Source: Dietzia alimentaria 72
GTDB lineage: Bacteria > Actinomycetota > Actinomycetes > Mycobacteriales > Mycobacteriaceae
DNA length: 64,000 nucleotides
Direction of reading: 5' to 3'
Assembly (NCBI RefSeq): GCF_000226215.1
Contig: NZ_AGFF01000032.1
Coordinates: 23,957 to 87,956, forward strand
Shown: positions 19,279 to 29,044 of the stretch, piece by piece
Layout of the letters: each line of letters opens with the position of its first letter
How positions within the stretch are numbered: the stretch's first letter is position 1
Position numbers and translations under genes: made by a program
The notes under the pieces: model-generated
Seen by the model: only the letters and a program-made list of their open reading frames with translations
Told to the model about the DNA's origin: nothing
Database searches by the model: none

Positions 19279-22050
19279 GTGACCACCTCGAGCCAGACCG
19301 CAGAAGTCAGCACCGCCTCCTCGGATGCCCAGGACAAGGCCGGTCCCAGTCGCCTTTTGCTCCTGGACGGGCACTCGCTCGCGTTCCGCGCGTTCTATGC
19401 GCTCCCGGCCGAGAACTTCTCAACGGCCTCCGGCCAGCACACAAACGCCGTCTACGGCTTCTTGTCTATGGTCGCCAATCTCGTCACGACGGAGGAGCCC
19501 ACCCACCTGGCTGTGGCGTTCGATGTCTCGCGCGCCACCCTGCACCGGACCGCCGAATACCCGGAATACAAGTCCACCCGGTCCGCGGCACCGGAAGAGT
19601 TCAAGGGGCAGGTCGAACTAATTCAAGAGGCGCTCGTCGCGCTTGGCGTGCGCACGCTATCGCTGGAGGGGCACGAGGCGGACGACATCATCGCGACGCT
19701 CGCCACCAATGCGGCCGGCGCCGATACCCTGATCTGCACCGGCGACCGTGACGCACTCCAGTTGGTCTCCGATTCGGTGACGGTCTTGTACCCGGTCAAG
19801 GGGGTCTCCGAACTCGCTCGCTTCACGCCGGAAGCGGTGGAGGCCAAGTACGGAGTCACCCCCACTCAGTACCCGGACGTCGCGGCCCTGCGCGGCGACA
19901 CCTCCGACAACCTTCCGGGCGTACCCAAGGTCGGAGATAAGACGGCTGCCAAATGGATCACGCAGTACGGGAGCCTCTCCGAACTCATCGCCCACGCGGA
20001 CGAGGTCAAGGGCAAGGTCGGTGACAGCTTCCGCGAGCACCTGCCGCAGGTACAGCTCAACCGTCGGATCACGGAGTTGACCCGCGACCTGGACCTGGGT
20101 GTGGCGATGCCCGATCTCGTCCGGAGCACCCCGGAGCGCGCCGATGTCAACGCACTATTCGACAGGCTCGAGTTCGGCCCGCAGGCCCGCGACCGGTTCC
20201 TCACGGCTTTCCTGCCGGAGGGTGCCCCCGAGCCCGTGGCGGAGGTCGACCTCGAGCAGGCCTCCGTGCTGCACGCCGGGGAGGTGTCCGATTGGCTGGC
20301 CTCCCACGCGCCGGCGGGGCATAGGCATGGCCTCGTCGTCGTCGGGTCCTCCAGGCCCGGCGAGGGGGACGCCCAGACCGTCACGATCGCCGCGGCGGGC
20401 GGCGCCTCGGGGCACGTCGACCTAGCAGCCATCGGGCCTGACGACGAGAAAGCTCTACAGGCGTGGCTGAAAGACGACGCGGTCACCAAAGCGGTCCACG
20501 ACGCCAAGGCCGCCACGCACGCCCTGATGGGGCGTGCACTCGCGCTCGGCGGCGTGACGATGGACGTGGCGTTGGCCGCGTACCTGGTCCGCCCGGGGCA
20601 GCGGAGCTACGGCCTGGCAGAGCTGTACCAGCGGCACCTGCAGCGCGAGCTCCCCGAACACGAGGCGGGGGAGAAGCAGCTCTCGCTTCTGGACGAGGTT
20701 GACGACGCTGAAGCCGAACAGAAATCGGCCGACGAGTCAGCCACCAGGGCCCGCGCCGTGGTGGACCTCGCCGAAAGACTCGACGTGGAACTGGAACAGG
20801 TGCACGGCACGCAGTTGCTCGCGGATATGGAGCTCCCCCTCGTCCCCGTGCTCGCGCGTATGGAGTCGATCGGCATCGCGGTCGACGGCGACGCGCTGGA
20901 CGGGTTGAGGGACGGGTTCGCGGACCGCGGACGTCAGGCGGCGGAGGCTGCCTATGCGGCGATCGGCGGGGAACAGATCAACCTCGGCTCGCCCAAGCAA
21001 CTCCAGGTGGTCCTGTTCGAGACACTGGGCATGCCCAAGACAAAGAAGACCAAGACGGGCTACACCACCGATGCCAAAGCACTCGAGGAGCTTCTGACCA
21101 AGGAGACCGGGGACACCCCTGGCCGGGCGTTCCTCGAGTCGTTGTTGCTCCACCGCGAGACCACCAAGATGCGAACGACGGTCGAGGGCCTGATCAAGAC
21201 GATCGGTGACGATCGACGCATCCACACCACGTTCAACCAGACTGTCGCCGCTACGGGCCGACTGTCGTCGACGGACCCCAACCTGCAGAACATCCCGGTC
21301 CGCACCGAGGACGGGCGTCGGATCCGTGGATCGTTCGTCGTGGGTGACGGCTTCGACTGTCTGCTCACCGCCGACTACAGCCAGATCGAAATGCGGGTCA
21401 TGGCGCACCTGTCCCGCGACGCGGGACTCATCGAAGCGTTCCGAACCGGCGAGGATCTCCACTCGTTTGTGGGCTCGAGGGCGTTCGGCGTCCCCATCGA
21501 CGAGGTCACTCCGGAACTCCGGCGCCGCGTCAAAGCCATGAGCTACGGCCTTGCTTACGGACTCAGCGCGTTCGGACTGGCCTCGCAGCTCGGTATCAGC
21601 CAGGGGGAGGCGCGGGAGCAGATGGACGCGTACTTCGCCCGGTTCGGGGGTGTTCGCGACTACCTCCACGCCGTGGTGGACCAGGCCCGCCGAGACGGGT
21701 ACACGGAGACCCTGTTCGGTCGACGGCGGTACCTGCCCGAGCTCAATTCCGACAACCGGCTCAAGCGTGAGAACGCTGAGCGGGCCGCCCTCAACGCACC
21801 GATCCAGGGCACCGCGGCGGACATCATCAAGGCCGCGATGTTGAAGGTCGACGCCGACATCACCGAGCGCGGACTGCGCAGCCGACTACTGCTTCAGGTC
21901 CACGATGAACTGGTCCTCGAGGTCGCGGACGGGGAGCTCGACGAGGTGCGCGACCTGGTGGTAGACCGCATGTATTCCGCCATCGAACTGGACGTGCCGC
22001 TCGACGTGTCCACCGGAACCGGGCGCGACTGGGACTCGGCCGCACACTGA
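19279..22050 (+). CDS. polA: DNA polymerase I
   Basis: A 923-residue repair and Okazaki-fragment polymerase with a GTG start. The N-terminal 5'-3' exonuclease is intact: LLLDGHSLAFRAFYALP (about residue 30), EADDIIATLA (about 133) and GDTSDNLPGVPKVGDKTA (about 206). The central domain (about 330-510) lacks the acidic DxE-type motif of an active 3'-5' exonuclease, as in mycobacterial PolA. Polymerase motifs are DYSQIEMRVMAHL (A, about 699), RRRVKAMSYGLAYG (B, about 748) and QVHDEL (C, about 873). It appears monocistronic. Confidence 0.97.
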   Translation: MTTSSQTAEVSTASSDAQDKAGPSRLLLLDGHSLAFRAFYALPAENFSTASGQHTNAVYGFLSMVANLVTTEEPTHLAVAFDVSRATLHRTAEYPEYKSTRSAAPEEFKGQVELIQEALVALGVRTLSLEGHEADDIIATLATNAAGADTLICTGDRDALQLVSDSVTVLYPVKGVSELARFTPEAVEAKYGVTPTQYPDVAALRGDTSDNLPGVPKVGDKTAAKWITQYGSLSELIAHADEVKGKVGDSFREHLPQVQLNRRITELTRDLDLGVAMPDLVRSTPERADVNALFDRLEFGPQARDRFLTAFLPEGAPEPVAEVDLEQASVLHAGEVSDWLASHAPAGHRHGLVVVGSSRPGEGDAQTVTIAAAGGASGHVDLAAIGPDDEKALQAWLKDDAVTKAVHDAKAATHALMGRALALGGVTMDVALAAYLVRPGQRSYGLAELYQRHLQRELPEHEAGEKQLSLLDEVDDAEAEQKSADESATRARAVVDLAERLDVELEQVHGTQLLADMELPLVPVLARMESIGIAVDGDALDGLRDGFADRGRQAAEAAYAAIGGEQINLGSPKQLQVVLFETLGMPKTKKTKTGYTTDAKALEELLTKETGDTPGRAFLESLLLHRETTKMRTTVEGLIKTIGDDRRIHTTFNQTVAATGRLSSTDPNLQNIPVRTEDGRRIRGSFVVGDGFDCLLTADYSQIEMRVMAHLSRDAGLIEAFRTGEDLHSFVGSRAFGVPIDEVTPELRRRVKAMSYGLAYGLSAFGLASQLGISQGEAREQMDAYFARFGGVRDYLHAVVDQARRDGYTETLFGRRRYLPELNSDNRLKRENAERAALNAPIQGTAADIIKAAMLKVDADITERGLRSRLLLQVHDELVLEVADGELDEVRDLVVDRMYSAIELDVPLDVSTGTGRDWDSAAH

Positions 22051-22139
22051 TCAGCCAGAGGTGATCCGTTAAGAGGCGGTCGCCGGATACTCTAAGTTCA
22101 TTCCGGATTTGGCTTCACTACGCCTGAAAGGGCATTCAT

Positions 22140-23042
22140 ATGACCCTCACTTCCCGCCGCGGCGTGCGCGCCGCCTTGGCACTCGCCGCCACCGCGGCCC
22201 TCGCGCTCACCGGTTGCACCACCAACACGGAGGGGCCCGAGGATGATGGGAAGCCCCGCAACGAGGTGTCGCTGGAGACCGACGAGGAGATCGCCGCGCT
22301 CGTCCCGGCCGAGATCCGCGACAAGGGCGTCCTCGTGGTGGGTACCAACCCGCCGTACGCTCCAAATGAGTTCAAGAACGAAAAGGGCGAGATCGTAGGG
22401 TTCGACATGGACGTGATGACCGCAGTGGCTCAGCTCATGGGCCTCGAGGTCGAGTTCCGTGAGTCGGATTTCGAAAAGATCATCCCCGCCATCGAAGGCG
22501 GCACCATGGATATGGGCGCGTCCTCGTTCACGGTCAACGACGAGCGCCTCGAGACAGTCGACTTTGTGACCTACTTCGAAGCCGGCATCCAATGGGCCTC
22601 CGCAGCAGGCAATGACATCGACCCCGACGACGCCTGCGGTTTGAACGTCGCCGTGCAGCGCACCACCGTCTCCGATCAGGAGGACGTGCCCGCGCGCAGC
22701 GAGGCGTGCGTCGCCGCCGGTAAGCCCGCCATCGAGAAGGTCCAGTTCGACTCCCAGGACGAGGCCTCCACGGCCGTCGCACTGGGCAAGGTCGACGCGA
22801 TGTCCGCAGACTCGCCAATCTCCGCCTACGCGGTCAAGCAGTCAGACGGCAAAATGCAGCTCTCCGGTGACGTGTTTGACGCGGCCCCCTACGGCTGGCC
22901 GGTTCGCAAGGGCTCCGAGCTGACCGCGGCACTCGAAGCGGCCGCCGACAAGCTCATCGAGACCGGCGACTTCGAGACGATCGCGCAGAACTGGGGCGTC
23001 ACGGACGGCCTCATTGAAAACTCCGAGATCCGGAAGGGCTGA
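22140..23042 (+). CDS. Polar amino acid ABC transporter, lipoprotein substrate-binding protein
   Basis: A 300-residue binding protein. The signal peptide ends in the lipobox LTGC with Cys26, so it should be lipid-anchored. The mature part is a periplasmic binding fold of family 3: GVLVVGTNPPYAPNEF, GFDMDVMTAVAQLMGL, FEKIIPAIEGGTMDMG and a C-terminal hinge with FETIAQNWGVTDG. GAAAGGG lies before the ATG. It is followed by a matching permease and ATPase, which defines the transporter. The exact amino acid is unknown. Confidence 0.93.
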   Translation: MTLTSRRGVRAALALAATAALALTGCTTNTEGPEDDGKPRNEVSLETDEEIAALVPAEIRDKGVLVVGTNPPYAPNEFKNEKGEIVGFDMDVMTAVAQLMGLEVEFRESDFEKIIPAIEGGTMDMGASSFTVNDERLETVDFVTYFEAGIQWASAAGNDIDPDDACGLNVAVQRTTVSDQEDVPARSEACVAAGKPAIEKVQFDSQDEASTAVALGKVDAMSADSPISAYAVKQSDGKMQLSGDVFDAAPYGWPVRKGSELTAALEAAADKLIETGDFETIAQNWGVTDGLIENSEIRKG

Positions 23043-23053
23043 GTGACTGGTAG

Positions 23054-24037
23054 GTGAGTACCGCTGAGATGGGGGCAGGAGCCCCCGCGGTGGACGGCCC
23101 GGACCCCATCGAGGCGGTACCGCTCCGACACCCCTGGCGTTGGGTTTCCGCCACGATCGTCCTGATCCTGGTGTTCTTGTTCGTCTGGGGTGCCGCGACC
23201 AACCCGGCGTACGGCTGGGACACCTACGGCCGCTACCTGTTCGACACCCGTTTCGGCACCGCGGTGTTCTACACCATCGCGTTGACCGTGTTGTCGATGA
23301 TCCTCGCCGTGGTCCTGGGAGTGGTGCTCTCGGTGATGCGGATGAGCAGCAATCCCGTGCTCAAGGCCGTGGCCTGGGTGTACCTATGGATCTTCCGGGG
23401 GACGCCGATCTACGTGCAGTTGCTGTTCTGGGGGCTCATCTTCACCCTTTACCGGCAGGTCCAATTCGGAATCCCTTTCACGGACTTCCAGTTCGTCCGA
23501 TTCGACGACACCATGGTCCTGTATTCGGCGTTCTGGCTGGCCGTGGTGGGCCTGGCGATGAACGAAGCCGCCTACATGGCGGAGATCGTCCGCGCCGGCA
23601 TCTCGTCGGTGCCTGAAGGGCAGGCCGAGGCATCGACCGCACTGGGCATGATATGGGGTCAGACAATGCGACGGACGATCCTGCCGCAGGCGATGCGTGT
23701 GATTATCCCGCCGACGGGCAACGAGTTCATCTCCCTGCTCAAAACCACGTCGCTCGTGGTGGCAATCCCGGTTTCCGGGGAACTTTACGGGCAGGCCCGT
23801 GACATCTCGGGCGTCAACTTCCAGCCCATCCCGCTGCTGCTGGTGGCTGCGACGTGGTACCTGGTTATCACCAGCGTGCTCATGGTGGGCCAGCACTATC
23901 TGGAGAAGCGATTCTCCCGCGGTGCCACTCGGCACCTCACCGCCAAGCAACTCCGCGCTCTCGCTGACGCCGACGGTCTCACGCCGTCGTCACTGGCTGC
24001 GGTCGAGCCCACCGACTCTTCCGGAGGCCTGCGTTGA
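23054..24037 (+). CDS. Polar amino acid ABC transporter permease
   Basis: A 327-residue inner membrane protein of the His/Glu/Gln/Arg permease family, from a GTG start. About five helices are visible, with the EAA loop in [20 protein letters not shown] followed by EASTALGM, which contacts the ATPase. Both N- and C-termini are longer than usual and polar. The stop overlaps the TTG start of the ATPase gene. Confidence 0.93.
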   Translation: MSTAEMGAGAPAVDGPDPIEAVPLRHPWRWVSATIVLILVFLFVWGAATNPAYGWDTYGRYLFDTRFGTAVFYTIALTVLSMILAVVLGVVLSVMRMSSNPVLKAVAWVYLWIFRGTPIYVQLLFWGLIFTLYRQVQFGIPFTDFQFVRFDDTMVLYSAFWLAVVGLAMNEAAYMAEIVRAGISSVPEGQAEASTALGMIWGQTMRRTILPQAMRVIIPPTGNEFISLLKTTSLVVAIPVSGELYGQARDISGVNFQPIPLLLVAATWYLVITSVLMVGQHYLEKRFSRGATRHLTAKQLRALADADGLTPSSLAAVEPTDSSGGLR

Positions 24038-24795
24038 CCCCGATGGTGAAGGCCGAACAGGTCTGCAAGAACTTCGGATCGCTCCGGGTGCTCAAGGGAA
24101 TCAACCTGGAAGTTGACGCCGGCGAAGTGCTCTGCCTGGTGGGGCCGTCCGGTTCCGGGAAGTCCACCTTCCTCCGATGTATCAACCATCTGGAAAAGGT
24201 GGACGCAGGCCGACTCTACGTCGATGGCGAGCTGGTGGGATACCGGGAGAAGGGCGACAAGCTCTACGAGATCTCGCCGAAGCAGGCCGCACGGCAGCGT
24301 CGCGACATCGGCATGGTGTTCCAGCACTTCAACCTGTTCCTCCACCGCACCGCTCTACAGAACGTGATCGAGGCGCCGATGCTGGTGAAGGGACATTCAC
24401 GGGCGGAGGCCACCGATCGGGGCCGCGAATTGCTTGCCAAAGTCGGCCTCGCAGCCAAGGCTGACACCTATCCTGCGCAGCTGTCGGGTGGACAGCAGCA
24501 ACGGGTCGCCATCGCCAGGGCGCTGGCCATGGAGCCCAAGCTCATGCTGTTCGACGAGCCGACGTCTGCGCTCGACCCCGAACTCGTCGGTGAGGTCCTC
24601 GGAGTGATGCGGGACCTCGCGGACGCGGGGATGACGATGGTCGTGGTCACCCACGAGATGGGCTTCGCCCGCGAGGTCGCGGACACGGTGGCGTTCATGG
24701 ACGACGGTGTGGTGGTGGAAGCAGGCAAGCCCGCCGACGTGCTCAAGTCACCGACACACCAGCGCACCAAGGACTTTCTGTCCAAGATTCTCTGA
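24034..24795 (+). CDS. Polar amino acid ABC transporter ATP-binding protein
   Basis: A 253-residue ATPase. TTG 24034 is preferred because GGAGG is 7 nt upstream and it overlaps the permease stop; ATG 24043 is an alternative. It has Walker [10 protein letters not shown], the signature [15 protein letters not shown], Walker [15 protein letters not shown] and the switch His in [13 protein letters not shown]. It powers the importer encoded by the two upstream genes. The gene ends 7 nt before the convergent methyltransferase stop. Confidence 0.95.
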   Translation: MTPMVKAEQVCKNFGSLRVLKGINLEVDAGEVLCLVGPSGSGKSTFLRCINHLEKVDAGRLYVDGELVGYREKGDKLYEISPKQAARQRRDIGMVFQHFNLFLHRTALQNVIEAPMLVKGHSRAEATDRGRELLAKVGLAAKADTYPAQLSGGQQQRVAIARALAMEPKLMLFDEPTSALDPELVGEVLGVMRDLADAGMTMVVVTHEMGFAREVADTVAFMDDGVVVEAGKPADVLKSPTHQRTKDFLSKIL

Positions 24796-24802
24796 GGCCG
24801 GG

Positions 24803-25609
24803 TCAGGGCAGAGTTGCTACGAAAATCGCGGTGCCGGGGAAGATCCCGCCTCGGAGTGGGCTCCACTGCCCCCACTCCCGGTCCAGCCACTCCGGCCACT
24901 CCGGCTCGATGAGGTCGCGGAGAATGAAGCCCGCTGTTACCAGTTCCCGGATTCTGTCGCCCACCGTCCGATGGTGTTCGACATAGGTGAGTTGGCCGTC
25001 GTCGTCGTACTCGGTGTACGGCGAACGGTCGAAGTACGGGAACAGGGCCACCAGTCCCTCCGGACCCGGGTCATCGCGGAAGATCCACCTCATCGGGTGG
25101 TTGACGGAGAACACGAACCGTCCACCGGGACGCAGCACGCGGGCCGCTTCGGACATGACACCGGCGGAGTCGGCGACGAACGGGATCGCGCCGAAGGCCG
25201 AGAACGCCACGTCGAAGCTGCTGTCGGCGAACGGCAGGTGACCGGCATCAGCCTGGATAAGGGGGACGCGGGAGGCGGGTCCAGTCGAGCGACCCGCTGC
25301 CTCGGCGCCCACACGGAGCATGCCGGAGGACAGGTCTACGGCAACGGCCCTGGCTCCGCGTCCGGCGATCCAGCGGGCGCAGGGGGCGGACCCGGATCCG
25401 ATCTCGAGAACGTCTCGGCCAGCGACGTCGCCGAGGAGATTCCAGTCTCCCTCGTGCAGCCCCTCGGGGCACCACAGGAATTCCCCGTCCGGCGAGTGCG
25501 CCCCGAGGAAGTCGCCGTGTTCGCGGTGATAGTCGACCGCCTCGGCGTCCCACCACGCCCGCGAGGCGTGGACGGATTCACCATGGCCGGGAGGGTTTGT
25601 GGACGTCAC
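24803..25609 (-). CDS. Class I SAM-dependent methyltransferase
   Basis: A protein of about 268 residues. The glycine-rich SAM motif is VLEIGSGSAPCARW, followed by AVAVDLSSGML (acidic ribose contact), QADAGHLPFADSSFDVAFS and RPGGRFVFSVNHPM. The start is uncertain: GTG 25609 begins VTSTNPPGHGES just before the conserved WWDAEAVDYH, while the frame stays open to a GTG at 25666. The longer form would leave only 35 bp to divergent rpsA. The substrate is unknown. Confidence 0.82.
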   Translation of the reverse strand: MTSTNPPGHGESVHASRAWWDAEAVDYHREHGDFLGAHSPDGEFLWCPEGLHEGDWNLLGDVAGRDVLEIGSGSAPCARWIAGRGARAVAVDLSSGMLRVGAEAAGRSTGPASRVPLIQADAGHLPFADSSFDVAFSAFGAIPFVADSAGVMSEAARVLRPGGRFVFSVNHPMRWIFRDDPGPEGLVALFPYFDRSPYTEYDDDGQLTYVEHHRTVGDRIRELVTAGFILRDLIEPEWPEWLDREWGQWSPLRGGIFPGTAIFVATLP

Positions 25610-25701
25610 GCTGGCAGCGTACAGTTGACGGTCGCGTGCGTATGCGTTCGCGTTCGTCCAGTCCACCTACGATTCCTATCCACCTCGGAGCACCCCAACC
25701 T

Positions 25702-27177
25702 ATGACCACAACACCCACGTCCCCGCAGGTAGCCGTCAACGACATCGGCTCCGCAGAGGACTTCCTCGCCGCCATCGACGCCACGATCAAGTACTTCAAC
25801 GATGGTGACATCGTCGAGGGCACGATCGTCAAGGTCGATCGTGACGAGGTCCTGCTCGACATCGGCTACAAGACCGAGGGCGTTATCCCCTCGCGTGAGC
25901 TGTCCATCAAGCACGATGTCGACCCGGGTGAGGTCGTCGAGGTGGGCGATGAGGTCGAGGCTCTGGTTCTCACCAAGGAGGACAAGGACGGCCGACTGAT
26001 CCTGTCCAAGAAGCGTGCGCAGTACGAGCGCGCCTGGGGCACCATCGAGGATCTCAAGGAGAAGGACGAGGCCGTCAAGGGCACCGTCATCGAGGTCGTC
26101 AAGGGCGGCCTCATCCTCGACATCGGTCTCCGTGGCTTCCTGCCCGCCTCGCTGGTGGAGATGCGCCGCGTCCGCGACCTCCTGCCCTACGTGGGTCAGG
26201 AGCTCGAGGCCAAGATCATCGAGCTGGACAAGAACCGCAACAACGTCGTGCTCTCGCGTCGTGCATGGCTCGAGCAGACGCAGTCCGCTGTGCGCTCCGA
26301 GTTCCTGCATCAGCTGCAGAAGGGCCAGGTCCGCAAGGGCGTCGTGTCCTCGATCGTCAACTTCGGTGCATTCGTTGATCTCGGCGGCGTCGACGGACTC
26401 GTTCACGTCTCCGAGCTGTCCTGGAAGCACATCGATCACCCGTCCGAGGTCGTCGAGGTGGGCCAGGAGGTCACCGTCGAGGTCCTCGACGTCGACCTGG
26501 ACCGCGAGCGTGTCTCCCTGTCGCTGAAGGCGACGCAGGAGGACCCGTGGAGGCACTTCGCCCGCACCCACGCGATCGGCCAGATCGTCCCGGGCAAGGT
26601 CACCAAGCTCGTTCCGTTCGGTGCGTTCGTGCGCGTCGAAGAGGGCATCGAGGGCCTGGTGCACATCTCCGAGCTGGCCGAGCGCCACGTGGAGGTTCCG
26701 GACCAGGTCGTGTCGGTCAACGACGACGCCATGGTCAAGGTCATCGACATCGACCTGGACCGCCGTCGCATCTCGCTCTCGCTCAAGCAGGCTGACGAGG
26801 ACTACACGGAGGAGTTCGATCCGTCGAAGTACGGCATGGCCGACAGCTACGACGAGGCGGGCAACTACATCTTCCCCGAGGGCTTCGATCCCGAGACCAA
26901 CGAGTGGCTCGAGGGCTTCGAGAAGCAGCGCGAGGAGTGGGAGAACCGTTACGCCGAGGCCGAGCGTCGCCACAAGATGCACACGGGTCAGATCGAGAAG
27001 GGACGCGCTGCAGCTGCGGAAGCCGCCGAGGCCGCGCCGACCAACTACTCGTCGGAGTCCACCCCGTCCGCGCGCCCGGCTGCGGCCGAGGCCGCACCGT
27101 CCGAGACCACCGGCGGTTCGCTGGCCTCGGATGAGCAGCTTGCCGCCCTGCGCGCCAAGCTCGCCGGCGGCGAGTGA
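25702..27177 (+). CDS. rpsA: 30S ribosomal protein S1
   Basis: A 491-residue protein with four S1 RNA-binding repeats, recognisable at VEGTIVKVDRDEVLLDIGY, VKGTVIEVVKGGLILDIGL, RKGVVSSIVNFGAFVDLGG and VPGKVTKLVPFGAFVRVEE. A variable Ala/Ser-rich C-terminal tail follows, as in mycobacterial S1. It recruits mRNA to the ribosome and contributes to translation and trans-translation. The ATG start follows a short, RBS-poor leader. A strong terminator follows the gene. Confidence 0.97.
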   Translation: MTTTPTSPQVAVNDIGSAEDFLAAIDATIKYFNDGDIVEGTIVKVDRDEVLLDIGYKTEGVIPSRELSIKHDVDPGEVVEVGDEVEALVLTKEDKDGRLILSKKRAQYERAWGTIEDLKEKDEAVKGTVIEVVKGGLILDIGLRGFLPASLVEMRRVRDLLPYVGQELEAKIIELDKNRNNVVLSRRAWLEQTQSAVRSEFLHQLQKGQVRKGVVSSIVNFGAFVDLGGVDGLVHVSELSWKHIDHPSEVVEVGQEVTVEVLDVDLDRERVSLSLKATQEDPWRHFARTHAIGQIVPGKVTKLVPFGAFVRVEEGIEGLVHISELAERHVEVPDQVVSVNDDAMVKVIDIDLDRRRISLSLKQADEDYTEEFDPSKYGMADSYDEAGNYIFPEGFDPETNEWLEGFEKQREEWENRYAEAERRHKMHTGQIEKGRAAAAEAAEAAPTNYSSESTPSARPAAAEAAPSETTGGSLASDEQLAALRAKLAGGE

Positions 27178-27199
27178 TCGACTGACAGGCGCCTAGCTA

Positions 27200-27250
27200 A
27201 AGAGCGGCCCTGCACCGGAACCCGGTGCAGGGCCGCTCTCTTTGTTGTTG
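27200..27250 (+). terminator. Rho-independent terminator after rpsA
   Basis: An 18-bp stem (27201-27218 with 27222-27239) with a 3-nt loop is followed by CTTTGTTGTTG. It lies 23 nt after the rpsA stop. Confidence 0.88.
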
Positions 27251-27352
27251 GTGCTCTGTAGTGGTCGGGGAGACGTCCCTCGGACGGCTACGGAATCGTG
27301 AAGTCCGCTCGAGGGAGGGGATCGCACCCAGTGATAACGCTCATCACGCCCA

Positions 27353-27403
27353 GCGCTTCACCGGTAACCCCCGGGGGCTGCCCGGAGGTTACCGGTGAAG
27401 CGC
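27353..27403. terminator. Long inverted repeat at the 3' end of the first DUF4185 gene
   Basis: Perfect 17-bp arms (27353-27369 and 27387-27403) enclose a 17-nt loop that is itself GC-rich. It lies 10 nt beyond the stop of the minus-strand gene and has no clear T-tract. It probably ends that transcript, perhaps from both directions. Confidence 0.6.
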
Positions 27404-27412
27404 GGCGGCCGA

Positions 27413-28990
27413 TCAGCGGCCGGACGGCTCGACGATGGGCTCGGCCTCGGCGGGCTCGACCTCCGCGATCTCCTCCAACCGCTGCTCATCGATGACGCCC
27501 TGGTCGTTGATGGCCCCGGAGTCGGCGGCGGTCTTGACCGTCACACGCGATTCCACTGCGGTCCGGGGGTTCGCGTCCGGAGCGTCGAAGTTGAACGCGT
27601 CGAGGTCGGTGCGAAGCAGGAAGACGTTGTACGCATCCCACGTCGAGAGCGTGTAGTACAGATACCGACTGTCGTTGTCCGTGGTGAAGGGGTGGATCAT
27701 CGGGGCATAGCCGTTCGGGAACATGCGCCGGTCGACGATCGTCTGGGGCGCGGACCACGGACCCCAGGGATCGTCGGACACTCGCATGGAGACGACGCCG
27801 GAGGGTGAGGGGGTCATGGCCGTGTACTTGCCCAGGTGCGTGTTGTACTGCACCGAGAGTTCCTCGACGCGTGCCGGGATGACGTTGTAGCCGGTCGGTG
27901 CCTCTGCCCACTCCGGTCCTGCGCCTGGTCCCGCATACCACTCGTACGCGGCGGGGTTCTCGATATCCGCGAGCCTCACGCGGGCCAGCATCGCCGGCCC
28001 GCGCCGACCCGACGGCGTGACGTACTCGTAGAGCCAGTCGCCTTCTTGGAGGAACGCGCTCATCTGGGCGCCGTACCATCGGCTCTCGTCGGGCGCGGGC
28101 AGATCGCCGGACGCTAACGTCACGCTGTCATGCCATCCGGTGAAATCAGTGACCCGGCGCATCGTGGCGGGGAGCAGTTCCCACGTGTTGCCACCATCTG
28201 TGGACTTGGCCAGCCCCGAGTAGTTGGTGTTCCAACCGCCGGGAGCGTTCCAGTCGCGGACCGACATGACCCGCATGTACATGTCCGTGCCGTTGCTGAC
28301 CGCGGCCGTCGGGATGACCGTGACCTCGCCTACTCCATTGGGCTGATGCGCACCCTGGACGAGGGCGGTTGCCTTGCCCCGCGAATCAGCAGGAACAGCT
28401 CTGAGTACGGCCATCCCGTTTTCGGGACTGCCGCCGGAAGTAGCGAGCATGACGTTTGAGCGCCACTGGTTGCCGGTAGGTGTGCAGTCTCCGAAAGTGT
28501 CACCGAACAGAGCCATCGTTTCGCCCTGGTGGGTGAAGGTGATGCCGAGGTCCGTTCCGTGGATGTCGTACTGCTGGTCGGTCTTGGCCGGGCTGGTGGG
28601 CCCGGTGACGAGCTGCCGTACAGCCGTCGCGCCCTTGAGGACAGGGATGGTTCCGTTGGCGCCAGTGACCCATCGGGGGAAGCGACGGACCGACGATGCG
28701 GTGACGTCGAGTACCGAGTTGGCGGCGTTCGCTGCTGAACCCGTGGCCGGTAGTGCCCCGAGCGAACCCGGGGGGATGTTGCCGAAAAAGCTGTTGCACG
28801 GACCGCTTTCTCCGAGCAGGGAACCGGTGGAGCCCGACGATCCGGAAGACCCAGACGAACCGGTTGACGCGAGCGAGCCGTCGGACTGTGCAGTTGATTG
28901 AGCTGGAGTTGCCGCTATCGACAGCGCAACAGCGAGGGGCAACGCCGCGATGACTCGCGGAACAGAGTTTATGCGGTTCACACGGGACAC
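27413..28990 (-). CDS. Secreted DUF4185 protein 1 (GH183-like, candidate endo-D-arabinanase)
   Basis: A 525-residue exported protein from GTG 28990, which has GGAAG 5 nt upstream; ATG 29023 is an in-frame alternative. A signal peptide ends near TPAQSTAQ, followed by a Gly/Ser-rich linker. The core shows [50 protein letters not shown] and [17 protein letters not shown]4185 enzymes have been shown to be endo-D-arabinofuranases (CAZy GH183) acting on mycobacterial arabinogalactan and LAM. The Asp residues of GTDLG and GDTFGD are plausible catalytic positions. An acidic tail follows the core. It is divergent from coaE. Confidence 0.85.
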   Translation of the reverse strand: MSRVNRINSVPRVIAALPLAVALSIAATPAQSTAQSDGSLASTGSSGSSGSSGSTGSLLGESGPCNSFFGNIPPGSLGALPATGSAANAANSVLDVTASSVRRFPRWVTGANGTIPVLKGATAVRQLVTGPTSPAKTDQQYDIHGTDLGITFTHQGETMALFGDTFGDCTPTGNQWRSNVMLATSGGSPENGMAVLRAVPADSRGKATALVQGAHQPNGVGEVTVIPTAAVSNGTDMYMRVMSVRDWNAPGGWNTNYSGLAKSTDGGNTWELLPATMRRVTDFTGWHDSVTLASGDLPAPDESRWYGAQMSAFLQEGDWLYEYVTPSGRRGPAMLARVRLADIENPAAYEWYAGPGAGPEWAEAPTGYNVIPARVEELSVQYNTHLGKYTAMTPSPSGVVSMRVSDDPWGPWSAPQTIVDRRMFPNGYAPMIHPFTTDNDSRYLYYTLSTWDAYNVFLLRTDLDAFNFDAPDANPRTAVESRVTVKTAADSGAINDQGVIDEQRLEEIAEVEPAEAEPIVEPSGR

Positions 28991-29044
28991 CCTATCTTCC
29001 GACCTTCCGGACGGCATGGCCATTGGTCACATACACTCCGCACC

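Noticed and set aside
25606..26982. 458-codon open frame antisense to rpsA
   Set aside because: Its composition (rich in Leu, Val, Asp, His) mirrors the antisense of S1 codons; no family features.
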